Origin: Silvibacterium bohemicum
GTDB taxonomy: Bacteria > Acidobacteriota > Terriglobia > Terriglobales > Acidobacteriaceae
Direction: 5' to 3'
Length of the DNA stretch: 64,000 nucleotides
NCBI RefSeq assembly: GCF_001006305.1
Contig: NZ_LBHJ01000020.1
Span: 1-64,000, forward strand
The notes beneath the pieces were generated by a model that worked only from the letters and a program-made list of their open reading frames with translations, searched no databases and was not told where the DNA came from. Both the position numbers and the translations under genes were made by a program. Shown one piece after another: positions 52,341 to 61,850 of the stretch. How positions within the stretch are numbered: the stretch's first letter is position 1; the number at the start of each line of letters is the position of its first letter.

Positions 52341-54674
52341 ATGAGAGTGAGTCTCATGCAAAGATGCGCAATCATTCTGGTTTTATTGGCTGTCGTTCCG
52401 GCTTTTTCCCAGAGCAACAGCGGAGAGGTCCGTCTCCATGTTGCTGACCCTTCAGGCCATGGTATTGAGGTCACGGTCCACATCGATAGCGAAGCAAACC
52501 AATACAGTGAGGATCTCGAGACCGACCGGGAGGGAAACCTGGATGTCGCCAGACTCCCTTATGGGGTTTACCGGCTGCACATCGTCCAGTCAGGATTCGC
52601 CACGATTGCCGAGACGATTACCGTCCGGTCTTCGATCCCGGTGCCGTATCCGGTTGCGCTCAAGCTCGCCTCGGTAGAGCAGACGGTTACGGTTCAATCA
52701 GACAAAACGCTGCTCGACCCGGAGCAGCCCGGCAATGTCGATCAGGTCGGCTCTTCCTTTATTCAGAACCGCCTCAGCTCGATTCCCGGACGGTCCCTGC
52801 AGTACCTGGTCAATTCGCAGCCCGGATGGCTTTATGAAGGGAACGCCGTCCTTCATCCCCGCGGCTCCGAATATCAGACGCAGATCGTGGTCGACGGCAT
52901 TCCCCTCACAGACAACCGCTCACCGAGTTTTGGACCCGAGATTGAAGCCGACGATATCCAGTCGCTCAGCATCTACACCGCCGGAATTCCCGCCGAATAC
53001 GGCCGGAAGATGGGCGGAGTGGTCGAGGTGAACACCATCCAGGACTCCCAGCCGGGATGGCACGGCCAACTCACCTTGGCCGGAGGCAGTTTCAACACCG
53101 GCAGCGCCTTCGCCAAGGCGCAATATACCGCGGGAAAGAACACCGTGGGCGGTAGCGCGAGCGGAAGCATGACCGACCACTACCTCAATCCCGTCGTCCC
53201 ACAGAACTACTCAAACACCGGCACTTTGGGCGACTTCTCGGGCCGCTACGAGCGTGAACTCTCCACCAGCGACCGTCTTAGCCTGTCCGTTCGTCACGAA
53301 TTGTCGCGCTACGACATCCCGAACGAGCAGGTGCAACAGGCTGCGGGTCAGCGGCAGACCGCTAACAATATCGAAACTATGGGCATCGCGGCTTACCAGC
53401 ACACATTTTCGCCGAATACGCTGGCGAGGATCGATGGTATGGTGCGCGACAACGCGAACGATTTCTTTTCGAATCCGAATTCGACGCCTGTGGAGGTCTT
53501 CCAAAATAACCGATTCCGCGAGGGCTATTTCAAGGCGATGGTTGTCGCCAACCGGGGCCGCAACGAGTGGAAAGCCGGCGTCGAATCCGACAATATCTTC
53601 CTTCACGAAAATACGAGTTACATCATCACCGATCCCACCCAGTTCGACGACGGAACGCCTACCACCTTCTCCTTTGCCGCACATCGGCCCGACCTCGAAC
53701 AGTCAGCCTTCGTTGAGGACCTCATCCATTTGGGAAACTGGTCGATCAACGCCGGCCTCCGATGGGATCACTATCAGCTTCTCCTCAACCAGCACGCTGT
53801 AGAGCCGCGATTCGCCATCTCGCGCTTCTTTCCGTCGTCCAACACCATCCTGCATTTTTCCTATGATCGAATCTTTCAGACGCCGTCCTTCGAAAACATC
53901 CTGTTTTCCAGTTCAACCCAAGTCGACTCTCTTGACCCCAGTACGTTTCTCCGGCTGCCCGTTCAACCCTCGGTTGGCGACTACTTTGAAGGCGGGCTGA
54001 CGCAGGCGCTCTTCGGCAAGATGAAGCTCGACGTCAACTACTTCCGGCGAGTCGTCGCCAATTACGCAGACGACGATCAGATCGACAATACGACCATCAG
54101 CTTTCCCATCGCGTTCCGGAAGGCCATCATTTATGGAGCTGAAGGCAAGCTCGATCTCCCAGACTGGCGAAAGTTTTCAGGATTCGTCAGCTACTCCTGG
54201 GAGGTCGGCAATGCCTGGAATCCTGTGACCGGCGGTCTCTTTCTCGGCGATGACGCGACCGCCGCGGAAACCCAGCTCTCCGGGCACTTTCCAGATTCGC
54301 AGGATCAGCGGAATACGGTGCGCGGCCGGCTCCGTTACCAGGCGCATCCCCGGCTCTGGCTGGCTTTCGGGGTCCAGTACGACACCGGACTTCCCTTCGA
54401 ATTCGACGGAGACCCCTCCACCGTGCTCGCCCAGTATGGGCAACAGGTCCTCGACCGCATCAACTTCGACCGAGGGCGCATCGATCCTTCTTTCCAGGTA
54501 AACGCTTCAGCCGGGGCCGACCTCTACAAGTCTGAGCGGGTCAATGTGCGGCTTCAGGCGGACGGGCAAAACCTCAACAACGTTCTCGATGTTATCGACT
54601 TCGGCGGGTTGTTTTCCGGGAACGCGATTGGACCAGCGCGGAGCGGTATGGTTCGCCTCACAACGATATTTTGA
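52341..54674 (+). CDS. TonB-dependent receptor with carboxypeptidase-like N-domain
   Basis: About 777 residues from an ATG at 52341 with AAGG 6 bp upstream; ATGs at 52311 and 52356 are alternatives. A signal peptide (cleavage near AFSQ) is followed by a carboxypeptidase-regulatory-like Ig domain (~20-110), a plug domain (~130-240, VDGIPLTDNRSPSFG) and a beta-barrel to the C-terminal phenylalanine (VRLTTIF). It imports an unknown ligand across the outer membrane using TonB energy. No STN signalling domain was seen, although an ECF sigma/anti-sigma pair is divergent. Confidence 0.88.
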   Translation: MRVSLMQRCAIILVLLAVVPAFSQSNSGEVRLHVADPSGHGIEVTVHIDSEANQYSEDLETDREGNLDVARLPYGVYRLHIVQSGFATIAETITVRSSIPVPYPVALKLASVEQTVTVQSDKTLLDPEQPGNVDQVGSSFIQNRLSSIPGRSLQYLVNSQPGWLYEGNAVLHPRGSEYQTQIVVDGIPLTDNRSPSFGPEIEADDIQSLSIYTAGIPAEYGRKMGGVVEVNTIQDSQPGWHGQLTLAGGSFNTGSAFAKAQYTAGKNTVGGSASGSMTDHYLNPVVPQNYSNTGTLGDFSGRYERELSTSDRLSLSVRHELSRYDIPNEQVQQAAGQRQTANNIETMGIAAYQHTFSPNTLARIDGMVRDNANDFFSNPNSTPVEVFQNNRFREGYFKAMVVANRGRNEWKAGVESDNIFLHENTSYIITDPTQFDDGTPTTFSFAAHRPDLEQSAFVEDLIHLGNWSINAGLRWDHYQLLLNQHAVEPRFAISRFFPSSNTILHFSYDRIFQTPSFENILFSSSTQVDSLDPSTFLRLPVQPSVGDYFEGGLTQALFGKMKLDVNYFRRVVANYADDDQIDNTTISFPIAFRKAIIYGAEGKLDLPDWRKFSGFVSYSWEVGNAWNPVTGGLFLGDDATAAETQLSGHFPDSQDQRNTVRGRLRYQAHPRLWLAFGVQYDTGLPFEFDGDPSTVLAQYGQQVLDRINFDRGRIDPSFQVNASAGADLYKSERVNVRLQADGQNLNNVLDVIDFGGLFSGNAIGPARSGMVRLTTIF

Positions 54675-54701
54675 CCACGCTCTTGTAGACACATAAAGCG
54701 A

Positions 54702-54745
54702 AAGGGCGAGTTCCCTTGCGGGATCTCGCCCTCTCTTTCCGTTTT
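54702..54745 (+). terminator. Rho-independent terminator after the TonB receptor gene
   Basis: GGGCGAG and CTCGCCC (54705-54711 and 54726-54732) form a 7-bp stem with an inner TCCC/GGGA extension and TTGC loop, flanked by A-rich and T-rich runs (AAA ... TCTCTTTCCGTTTT). It begins about 28 bp after the stop. Confidence 0.75.
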
Positions 54746-55215
54746 CGAAGATCCGGTTCGGCTCCGGATCGCAACCATGCGCTACGACAGTTCGAGTCGA
54801 AAGCTGCAGACCTTTCGACCTGTCTCTCCCGCACCTTACCGTCGCTACAAAGGCTGCAAAAGATTCCTCAGCCTCCAGGTCCTCGGCTCTCAGTTGCCTG
54901 ATCGCCTCGATAGTTCCGTTGCCGGAGCTCCTGAATGCCTTGTCCTCTCTCTCCTTCTGGAAGATCTCTCTTCCGTTGAGAAGAAGCATAACTCTCTTTC
55001 GCAGGAATACAAGCGGCTCCGATAGATTTTGCCATGTGGAAATAGCGCACCTTATGTTGAAATATTGCCTTAGGCATGGCGGCTTTAACTTTGGCTCGCC
55101 GTACAAAAATCTGTCCATGATCGTTTGGTGAAATGCCATCGCTGCATCCATTTCACTGCGAGATGATCAAAAGGTGTATGGGCAGTTGAAGTAGAAGGTA
55201 AGTGAGGCAATCAAC
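54746..55215. other. 470-bp stretch without a recognised gene
   Basis: Open frames on both strands lack family likeness; the longest runs antisense into the TonB receptor gene and the terminator and is not supported. A GAGG ribosome site for msrB lies at the right end. Promoter of msrB-msrA is expected here. Confidence 0.5.
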
Positions 55216-55671
55216 ATGTCGAATTACACAAAAGATCCTGAAGCGGTTTCGCGGCTTTCTCCGGAACAGTTTCGAGTGACACAGAAGAACGGCACGGAAC
55301 GCCCGTTTGAGAATGAGTTCTGGGATCACAGCGAACCCGGGCTCTATGTCGATGTGGTCTCTGGAGAACCGCTCTTCTCTTCCCTCGACAAGTTTGACAG
55401 CGACTGCGGCTGGCCGAGCTTCACGAAACCGGTCCAAACGGAAAATGTCGAGGTGCACCCCGACAATACTTTGGGCATGAGCCGGACTGAGGTGCGGTCG
55501 AGCCACGGCGACAGCCATTTGGGCCACGTCTTTGATGACGGGCCTCGAGATGCGGGCGGGTTACGCTACTGTATCAACTCTGCATCGCTACGCTTTATCC
55601 CTCTTGACGAGCTCGAGAGCGAGGGCTACGGCGATTATGTGAAACTGTTTGAAGCCAAGGAGCACAAATAG
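55216..55671 (+). CDS. msrB: Peptide methionine-R-sulfoxide reductase
   Basis: 151 residues. GWPSF (with Cys ~64 just before) and [12 protein letters not shown] with catalytic Cys ~119 are diagnostic. It reduces Met-R-sulfoxide in oxidised proteins. The two CxxC zinc sites present in many MsrBs are absent ([10 protein letters not shown] here), so it is the zinc-free form. A GAGG site precedes the ATG. Two bp separate it from msrA. Confidence 0.94.
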   Translation: MSNYTKDPEAVSRLSPEQFRVTQKNGTERPFENEFWDHSEPGLYVDVVSGEPLFSSLDKFDSDCGWPSFTKPVQTENVEVHPDNTLGMSRTEVRSSHGDSHLGHVFDDGPRDAGGLRYCINSASLRFIPLDELESEGYGDYVKLFEAKEHK

Positions 55672-55673
55672 GT

Positions 55674-56183
55674 ATGTCCACATCACACGAAACAGCAATA
55701 CTCGCGGGCGGATGTTTCTGGGGTATGCAGGATCTGCTGCGACGCTATCCTGGCGTCTTTTCAACCCGCGTCGGCTATTCGGGCGGCGACGTTGCAAATG
55801 CGACCTATCGCAATCATGGGAGCCACGCTGAAGCGATCGAGATCGTCTTTGACCCGCAGCAGCTGAGTTATCGGAAACTGTTGGAGTTTTTCTTTCAAAT
55901 TCACGATCCAACCACGTTGAATCGTCAAGGAAACGATCTGGGAAGCAGCTATCGCTCCGCCATCTTTTTCACGAACGACGAACAGAAACGGATTGCCGAA
56001 GATACCATCGCCGATGTTGACGCCTCGGGCCTTTGGCCGGGCAAAGTCGTCACTGAAGTGAAGCCGGCCGGGCCTTTTTGGCAAGCCGAACCGGAGCATC
56101 AGGACTACCTGGAGAAGTACCCGAACGGATATACCTGCCACTACATCCGGCCTAATTGGAGTCTTCCGCACCGTGCGGCCTGA
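55674..56183 (+). CDS. msrA: Peptide methionine-S-sulfoxide reductase
   Basis: 169 residues. GGCFWG with catalytic Cys ~14, VGYSGG, and [19 protein letters not shown] are family signatures; a later Cys in the YTCHYI segment is a candidate resolving residue. It repairs Met-S-sulfoxide and pairs with MsrB. AAGGAG lies ~10 bp upstream inside the end of msrB. No signal peptide, so cytoplasmic. Confidence 0.95.
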   Translation: MSTSHETAILAGGCFWGMQDLLRRYPGVFSTRVGYSGGDVANATYRNHGSHAEAIEIVFDPQQLSYRKLLEFFFQIHDPTTLNRQGNDLGSSYRSAIFFTNDEQKRIAEDTIADVDASGLWPGKVVTEVKPAGPFWQAEPEHQDYLEKYPNGYTCHYIRPNWSLPHRAA

Positions 56184-56307
56184 TAATCCCGCTTCATCAT
56201 CGAGAGCTTCTGTCCTCGTGGAGCTGTTTAGGACGGGTAGAAGCATCCGACGCAGGAACAGCAGCATAATTCGAATCGGCAACGCCGTCCATTAATCTAA
56301 TAACTGC

Positions 56308-57330
56308 ATGAAGAAAATAGGCTTTCTCTCTTTCGGCCATTGGACGGCTTCGCCGGGCTCGGAAACGCAATCAGCAGCTGACGTGCTCCTGCAGTCTATC
56401 GATCTCGCCGTTGAAGCCGAGCGCTTAGGCGTAGACGGAGCCTACTTCCGTGTTCACCACTTCGCGCGGCAGCTGGCATCCCCGTTTCCCCTCCTTGCAG
56501 CGGTTGGAGCCAAAACAAAGAAGATCGAGATCGGCACTGCTGTTATCGACATGCGCTATGAAAACCCGCACTACATGCTGGAAGACGCCGGAGCCGCCGA
56601 TCTTATCTCGGGCGGACGCCTGCAGTTAGGAATCAGCCGGGGTTCGCCCGAGCAAGTGATCGAGGGCTGGCGATATTTCGGTTATGAGCCCGCTGAAGGC
56701 GAAACCGATGAAGAGATGGGCCGGCGTCATGCCACAGAGTTTTTTGAGCTTTTGCGCGGCGAGGGCTTCGCTCAACCAAACCCGCGTCCCATGTTTGCCA
56801 ACCCACCGGGGCTCTTGCGTCTGGAGCCATACTCGGAAGGCTTGCGTGAGCGTATCTGGTGGGGAGCAGCTTCCAATGCAACTGCGATATGGGCAGCGAA
56901 ACTCGGAATGAACCTGCAATCTTCAACTCTCAAATTCGACGAGACAGGTGAGCCATTCCATGTTCAGCAGGCCGCTCAAATTCGCGCCTTTCGCTCAGCC
57001 TGGAAGGATGCCGGCCACACCCGCACTCCGCGGGTCTCCGTCAGCCGGAGTATCTTTCCGCTGGTCGACAGCCGGGATTGGGCCTACTTCGGCCGATCAG
57101 GCGAGGAGGCAGACAAGATTGGCTTCATCGAGGCAAACAAACGGGCGATTTTCGGCCGCAGCTACGCTGCCGAACCGGATGTTCTCGTCGAGCAACTCAG
57201 GGAAGACCAAGCTATCGCGGAGGCCGATACGCTTCTGCTAACGGTGCCGAATCAACTTGGTGTCGCCTACAACGCACATGTTATGGAAGCAATTCTGACG
57301 ACTGTTGCTCCCGCGCTCGGTTGGCGTTAG
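56308..57330 (+). CDS. LLM-class flavin-dependent oxidoreductase
   Basis: 340 residues with a luciferase-like TIM barrel: YFRVHHFARQLASPFPLLAAVGAKT, IEIGTAVIDM and GGRLQLGISRGSP are typical of the bacterial luciferase/alkanal monooxygenase family. FMN-dependent, substrate unknown. Follows msrA by 124 bp and may or may not share its transcript. The C-terminal end is 37 bp from the convergent GH31 gene. Confidence 0.88.
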   Translation: MKKIGFLSFGHWTASPGSETQSAADVLLQSIDLAVEAERLGVDGAYFRVHHFARQLASPFPLLAAVGAKTKKIEIGTAVIDMRYENPHYMLEDAGAADLISGGRLQLGISRGSPEQVIEGWRYFGYEPAEGETDEEMGRRHATEFFELLRGEGFAQPNPRPMFANPPGLLRLEPYSEGLRERIWWGAASNATAIWAAKLGMNLQSSTLKFDETGEPFHVQQAAQIRAFRSAWKDAGHTRTPRVSVSRSIFPLVDSRDWAYFGRSGEEADKIGFIEANKRAIFGRSYAAEPDVLVEQLREDQAIAEADTLLLTVPNQLGVAYNAHVMEAILTTVAPALGWR

Positions 57331-57367
57331 TAAACAAAAACGAACGCCAACTCGAAGCGGTTTAGCG

Positions 57368-59890
57368 TCATTGCAAGACGAGATCGGCTCCACTGCCATT
57401 ATCGTCAATCTGAAATGAGAGGGAGCCTGCTGACGAGGCCGGTCTCATGGCGAGGCTCTTTCCATTTATCTGCACGCGACTTAGGTTCGGCTGCCCGCCA
57501 TAAACCTCTACCTGGATCTTTGTCCACCAAGGTTTATATGAGCCTTCGTGAGGACTGATGTTAATGGAGAGCGTATTGCCTTTCTGTTCGCATCCGAAGT
57601 GCATGCGGAGAAACTCTCCACGCTGAAATGCGGTCGTCTTGCCGTCGTCCAGGTAGAGTGAACCCTGGCAATCATCTCCGACATACACACGCAACGTGAG
57701 TGGCCCTTGCGGCGTCTCATTGGTGCTTTCGACCAGAGGAGCCATGGGAAGCATCGCACCTCCTCGAACGAATACTGGCACGGTTTGCGGATCGGGCTGC
57801 AGGGATGCAGTGAGAGGTGCTGCGGGCGTGGATTGTCCCTCATGCAGTGCGCTTGCATGAACATTGAAGAGCTCCTCACCGGTCCAGAAGTTATACCAAT
57901 GATTCGTTGGGAACTCGGCCACGTACCGGTCTAACTCTTCGGGAGATGGCGGCGGCGCGACGATCAGATCGTGTCCAAGGAGAAACTCTCCGGAGGCGGG
58001 TAGATCAAGATCGAGAGGATGGCCGTCCGAGGCCGCATCGGGATACTCAAGGAAAAGCGGACGCTCCATCGGCATGCCGGTGCGTGAAGACTCCTCGGCC
58101 AGCGTATAGAGATAGGGCATGAGCCGGTAGCGAGTCTCGATAAATTTACGGCGAATGTCTTCCTGCTCTTTGCCGCCAACCCAAGGCTCCTGATCTCCTG
58201 TGCCTTCTTCTGTGTGATCGCGATCGATGGGCTGGAACGCTGCGATCTCCATCCACTTGGTCAGTAAATCAGACGCCGGCGTGCCCGCATATCCGCCGGC
58301 ATCGGCGCCCGCGAAGGCGAACCCACTGAGCCCGAGGTTCTTGAGCATGAAGGTGGTCATGCGCAGATGATTCCAGCTGCTGCTGTTGTCGCCAGTCCAA
58401 GTTGCGGCGTAGCGCTGACCTCCGGCGTAAGTAGCCCGCGTCAGGACAAAAGGACGCATCTCTGGATCGAGCGATTTCAATCCCTCGTAAGTAGCGCGAG
58501 AATTCTCCATCCCGTAAACATCATGAATCTCAGCGTGTGTCGCTGTGCGAGTTACAAATCCCAGCTCGTCGATACGATGAACAACGTCCACCGGCATGGT
58601 CTTTGTCGGCGAATCAAAGATTGACGGCTCATTCATGTCGTTCCAGAAGCCTTCGATCCCTTGCTCATGGAAGCCGCGATAAAGCGTGCCCCACCACACG
58701 CGCGTCTGCTGCCGGGTGAAGTCGGGAAAGACGCTGGGGCCCGGCCAGACTTTGCCGGTATAAATCGAGCCGTCAGGATTCTTCACAAAATGGTCGCCTG
58801 CGATGCCGCTGTCATAGGGTAGATAACTCAGATTGGGCAGCTTCGCAATATGCAGATCGGTGATGGCCACGATACGAAAGTTTTCCTGCTTCAGCTGTTT
58901 CAGCATGCCCGTGAAGTCAGGAAAACGCTCACGGTCGACACTGAAAGGCCGGTTCTTTTCCTGAAAGCCGATGTCGAGATAGATTGCGTCAGCGGGAATG
59001 CGGTCTTTGCGCAGGCGCTCCGCTACTTCCAGCACTCGCGCTTGAGGGACATAGCTGAAGCGGGACTGTTGATACCCAAGCGACCAAAGCGGCGGAAGCG
59101 GCGGTTTGCCCGTCAGCCACGCATAAGTCTCGACGACCTGCTTCGGCGCGGGCCCGTAAAGGATGTAGTAGTCGAGCGGGCCATCCTCAGCGCCGAAGGA
59201 ATAGATACCGTCATTGGTTTTTCCAAAGTCGAAACTGGTGCGCCAGGTGTTATCGAGAAACACTCCGAGCGCGATGCCGGCTCTGTAAGTCATAAAGTAA
59301 GGAATGGCTTTATAGAGTGGGTCGGTCGACTCCTGAAAACGATAGGCATCGGTATTCCAGAGTGAAAATGCTTCTTCCCGGCGATCGAGAGGACCGGTCT
59401 TATCGCCGAGCCCGAAGTAATGCTCATCGAGCGGCATCACCTTCGATATCTGGAAACTGTGGCCTTTGAAATTGATGGGAAGAGCATCCCGTTGGAGGAC
59501 TTTTCCTGCAACGTCGCGCACTGTCATCTTCAAATCTGCTTTCGATATTTCGACAGATAGCGACTTTGTTCTGAATCCAACAGAGGTTTCGCTGGAGATG
59601 GGGACCACTGCAACGATGCTCTGGCGTGCCTCTGGCAGCACCGCCCAGGACGCATCTTCCGGCATCGCGCCATTGCGGCCGATCCGCACTCGGACCACAT
59701 CGTCGCGCAGTGCTGTGATCTCTTCGCGAGTGTCGCCGTCTTCGACTGCCATACCATTTGGGAGCGCCGAAAAGGAAGTTCCATGATCGAAGGCGAATAT
59801 GCCTGTTGGAGCCGATGTTTGAGCCGTAAGAGAAAGAGCCGGGAGAAACAAGCAGGACGCCGTCACGAGAAAAGCAATAAAAGATCGCAT
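57368..59890 (-). CDS. Glycoside hydrolase family 31 (alpha-glucosidase/alpha-xylosidase type), secreted
   Basis: 840 residues with a signal peptide (cleavage near SLTAQ). The catalytic nucleophile motif WNDMNEP places Asp at ~418; TWTGDNSSSW supplies the likely acid/base Asp. An N-terminal beta-sandwich precedes the TIM barrel and C-terminal beta-domains follow, the normal GH31 plan. It removes alpha-linked glucosyl or xylosyl units from oligosaccharides in the periplasm or outside. The TPR protein and TonB receptor upstream in the same direction suggest an uptake and degradation unit. Confidence 0.93.
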   Translation of the reverse strand: MRSFIAFLVTASCLFLPALSLTAQTSAPTGIFAFDHGTSFSALPNGMAVEDGDTREEITALRDDVVRVRIGRNGAMPEDASWAVLPEARQSIVAVVPISSETSVGFRTKSLSVEISKADLKMTVRDVAGKVLQRDALPINFKGHSFQISKVMPLDEHYFGLGDKTGPLDRREEAFSLWNTDAYRFQESTDPLYKAIPYFMTYRAGIALGVFLDNTWRTSFDFGKTNDGIYSFGAEDGPLDYYILYGPAPKQVVETYAWLTGKPPLPPLWSLGYQQSRFSYVPQARVLEVAERLRKDRIPADAIYLDIGFQEKNRPFSVDRERFPDFTGMLKQLKQENFRIVAITDLHIAKLPNLSYLPYDSGIAGDHFVKNPDGSIYTGKVWPGPSVFPDFTRQQTRVWWGTLYRGFHEQGIEGFWNDMNEPSIFDSPTKTMPVDVVHRIDELGFVTRTATHAEIHDVYGMENSRATYEGLKSLDPEMRPFVLTRATYAGGQRYAATWTGDNSSSWNHLRMTTFMLKNLGLSGFAFAGADAGGYAGTPASDLLTKWMEIAAFQPIDRDHTEEGTGDQEPWVGGKEQEDIRRKFIETRYRLMPYLYTLAEESSRTGMPMERPLFLEYPDAASDGHPLDLDLPASGEFLLGHDLIVAPPPSPEELDRYVAEFPTNHWYNFWTGEELFNVHASALHEGQSTPAAPLTASLQPDPQTVPVFVRGGAMLPMAPLVESTNETPQGPLTLRVYVGDDCQGSLYLDDGKTTAFQRGEFLRMHFGCEQKGNTLSINISPHEGSYKPWWTKIQVEVYGGQPNLSRVQINGKSLAMRPASSAGSLSFQIDDNGSGADLVLQ

Positions 59891-59944
59891 GAATACCTGT
59901 CGAATTGAAATAGATGTGCGAATGAACTTTGGGACGGCATGTAC

Positions 59945-61843
59945 TTATGGCGCATCATCCAGATTGGACGAGTGGGAATCTTCGACGGCAATTACGGAGG
60001 CCTGCCGCCGCTTCTGTTGAATAGCCTTCATCTGCGCAATCGCAAGTTCGGCTGCGGGTTGGTCGCCTGCCTTGGAGTAGAGCCGTGCAAGCTGATAATG
60101 CAAGCCGCCATCTTCATCGCTTGCAAGACCCAGCGTGAGTTCTCGAATCGCATCCGTCCCCTTCCCATCTGCCGCATACGCCTTGCCGAGCAAGGCGTGG
60201 ACGTGCGGCAGCATCTGCGGCTTGGAATGAAGCCCCTTCAGAAGGTAAGGCTCGGAGGCGGCGAATCGATGCTGCGCGATCAAAGCTTCCCCCATTATGG
60301 TATTGGTCTCGAGATCGTCCGGCGTTTGCGCTAGAGATCTTTCCGCGATCGCAATTGCCTGATCAATCTTAGCGTCACCGAGATAAGCTGAGGCCAGTCC
60401 CATCATCGCGCCAGTATCTCCGGGTGCAATCTCCAAGGCTTTTTGATACTCGTTCTCCGCATCTGCGAAGAGCTGGCGCTGCCGATAGATATCGCCCATG
60501 AGCAAATGACTGCGCGCAGAGTTTGGCTCAAGTTGTTCAAACTGTGCCAGCGAATCCTGTGCGAGTTTTTCGTTTGCCTTAAGTGACCAGTAGAGACCTG
60601 CCGAAGATAGTACCGGGATCTTCGCCAGTTCAGCTCCAGTGTCTGAGGTTAACTTGTAATTGCCGGAGAAGTAGGAGCAGACCGCCAGCAGTCGCAGTGT
60701 CTGCGAACTTCCACTCTTGAGGCCAGCGCGAAGGTGTTCCACGCATTTCGCATCGTTCCCTTCCTGGAACGCTCGTTCCGCGTCGGATAAGGAAAGAGGC
60801 GCAGACGACGAGCCATCGTTAGAATTACCCATTGGTTGATTGCCCTGTGCTGTATGTTTCAAGGCTGTCGCAATCTCTTCCGCTCCGCTTTGCTGTGAGA
60901 GAAATTCTTCGAAGCTATTTCTGTCATGCTGCTTCATCCCAGCGAATAAAGCATCTGAATGCGACGTGATAAATTCCGCATTTCTTGACCAGACCTGTTG
61001 CAGTAGTCTCATCGCTTCATCTGGCGAGCCTCGTTCTACCGCGATGCGTGACTGTCCGAGAAGTGCGATGGTGCACTCCGGATGTGCGGAGCGTTCGGCT
61101 TGAAAATCTCTTGCTGCATCCTCCAGCTTGTTCTGCAGAATTTCGAGAAATCCCTGTTCAGATAGCATGCAGTCGGGCTGATCCTTTGCGGCCAGCACCT
61201 GATGATAGAGGTCCTCGGCCTCCTTGTAGCGGTCTTGCTTCACCAACGCTTCGGCATAAAGGGCTTTGGCATAGGGAGAATCGGGACTACGCGCGGTCAT
61301 GGTTCTCGCTTCATCTTCAACCTGATGCAGGTAGACAATGCCGAGGGCGAACCATGCTGAGCTCTGCTTCGGATCTCTGTGAATGGTGCGCTGCAACTCC
61401 TCGGCCGCGAGACGGTATTCTCCCAGCGAAGAGTAGGCGCGTCCCAGCGTCAACGACGGCAGCGGATCAATGTCGTTCATTCTTTCGGCTTTCAACAGAA
61501 GCGGCACCGCTTCTTTTTGCTTGCCAGTGCGCACATAATCGATGCCGAGAAATAGATTTGGGACATAGAGCGACGGACGAATCCTGTTGGCTTCTCTGAA
61601 GCTCTGAATCGCGCCTTCATAGTCGCCTGACTCATGCTGCATCAATCCGAGATTAGCCCACAGCTCAGGCACATCCTGTCGAATCTTTACAGCTGCTTTG
61701 TAATCGGTTGTGGCGGTGATGTAGTCGTTTGCACTCTGCGCCTTCTGCGCGTCGGCGAGGATCGACTGTAAAGAGGACTCCTGCTGGCCGAAGCTGTTTC
61801 CAGCCAGCAGGAGAAGGAGTGCGAATGTGAAGCGGAGGCTCAA
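59945..61843 (-). CDS. Secreted TPR-repeat protein
   Basis: About 632 residues if it starts at a TTG at 61843, which gives a clean signal peptide (LRFTFALLLLLAGNSFGQQ) 7 bp after the TonB receptor stop; an ATG at 61900, inside the receptor gene, would add 19 residues. At least ten TPR-like helix pairs run through it (ELWANLGLMQHESGDYEGAI, KALEIAPGDTGAMMGLASAYL). Such proteins often partner TonB receptors in Acidobacteriota, perhaps in a SusD-like role; that is inference. Confidence 0.82.
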   Translation of the reverse strand: MSLRFTFALLLLLAGNSFGQQESSLQSILADAQKAQSANDYITATTDYKAAVKIRQDVPELWANLGLMQHESGDYEGAIQSFREANRIRPSLYVPNLFLGIDYVRTGKQKEAVPLLLKAERMNDIDPLPSLTLGRAYSSLGEYRLAAEELQRTIHRDPKQSSAWFALGIVYLHQVEDEARTMTARSPDSPYAKALYAEALVKQDRYKEAEDLYHQVLAAKDQPDCMLSEQGFLEILQNKLEDAARDFQAERSAHPECTIALLGQSRIAVERGSPDEAMRLLQQVWSRNAEFITSHSDALFAGMKQHDRNSFEEFLSQQSGAEEIATALKHTAQGNQPMGNSNDGSSSAPLSLSDAERAFQEGNDAKCVEHLRAGLKSGSSQTLRLLAVCSYFSGNYKLTSDTGAELAKIPVLSSAGLYWSLKANEKLAQDSLAQFEQLEPNSARSHLLMGDIYRQRQLFADAENEYQKALEIAPGDTGAMMGLASAYLGDAKIDQAIAIAERSLAQTPDDLETNTIMGEALIAQHRFAASEPYLLKGLHSKPQMLPHVHALLGKAYAADGKGTDAIRELTLGLASDEDGGLHYQLARLYSKAGDQPAAELAIAQMKAIQQKRRQASVIAVEDSHSSNLDDAP

Positions 61844-61850
61844 GGAAGCA

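Noticed and set aside
54507-55151. 214-codon minus-strand open frame
   Set aside because: Runs antisense through the terminator and the end of the TonB receptor gene; no recognisable domain or ribosome site.
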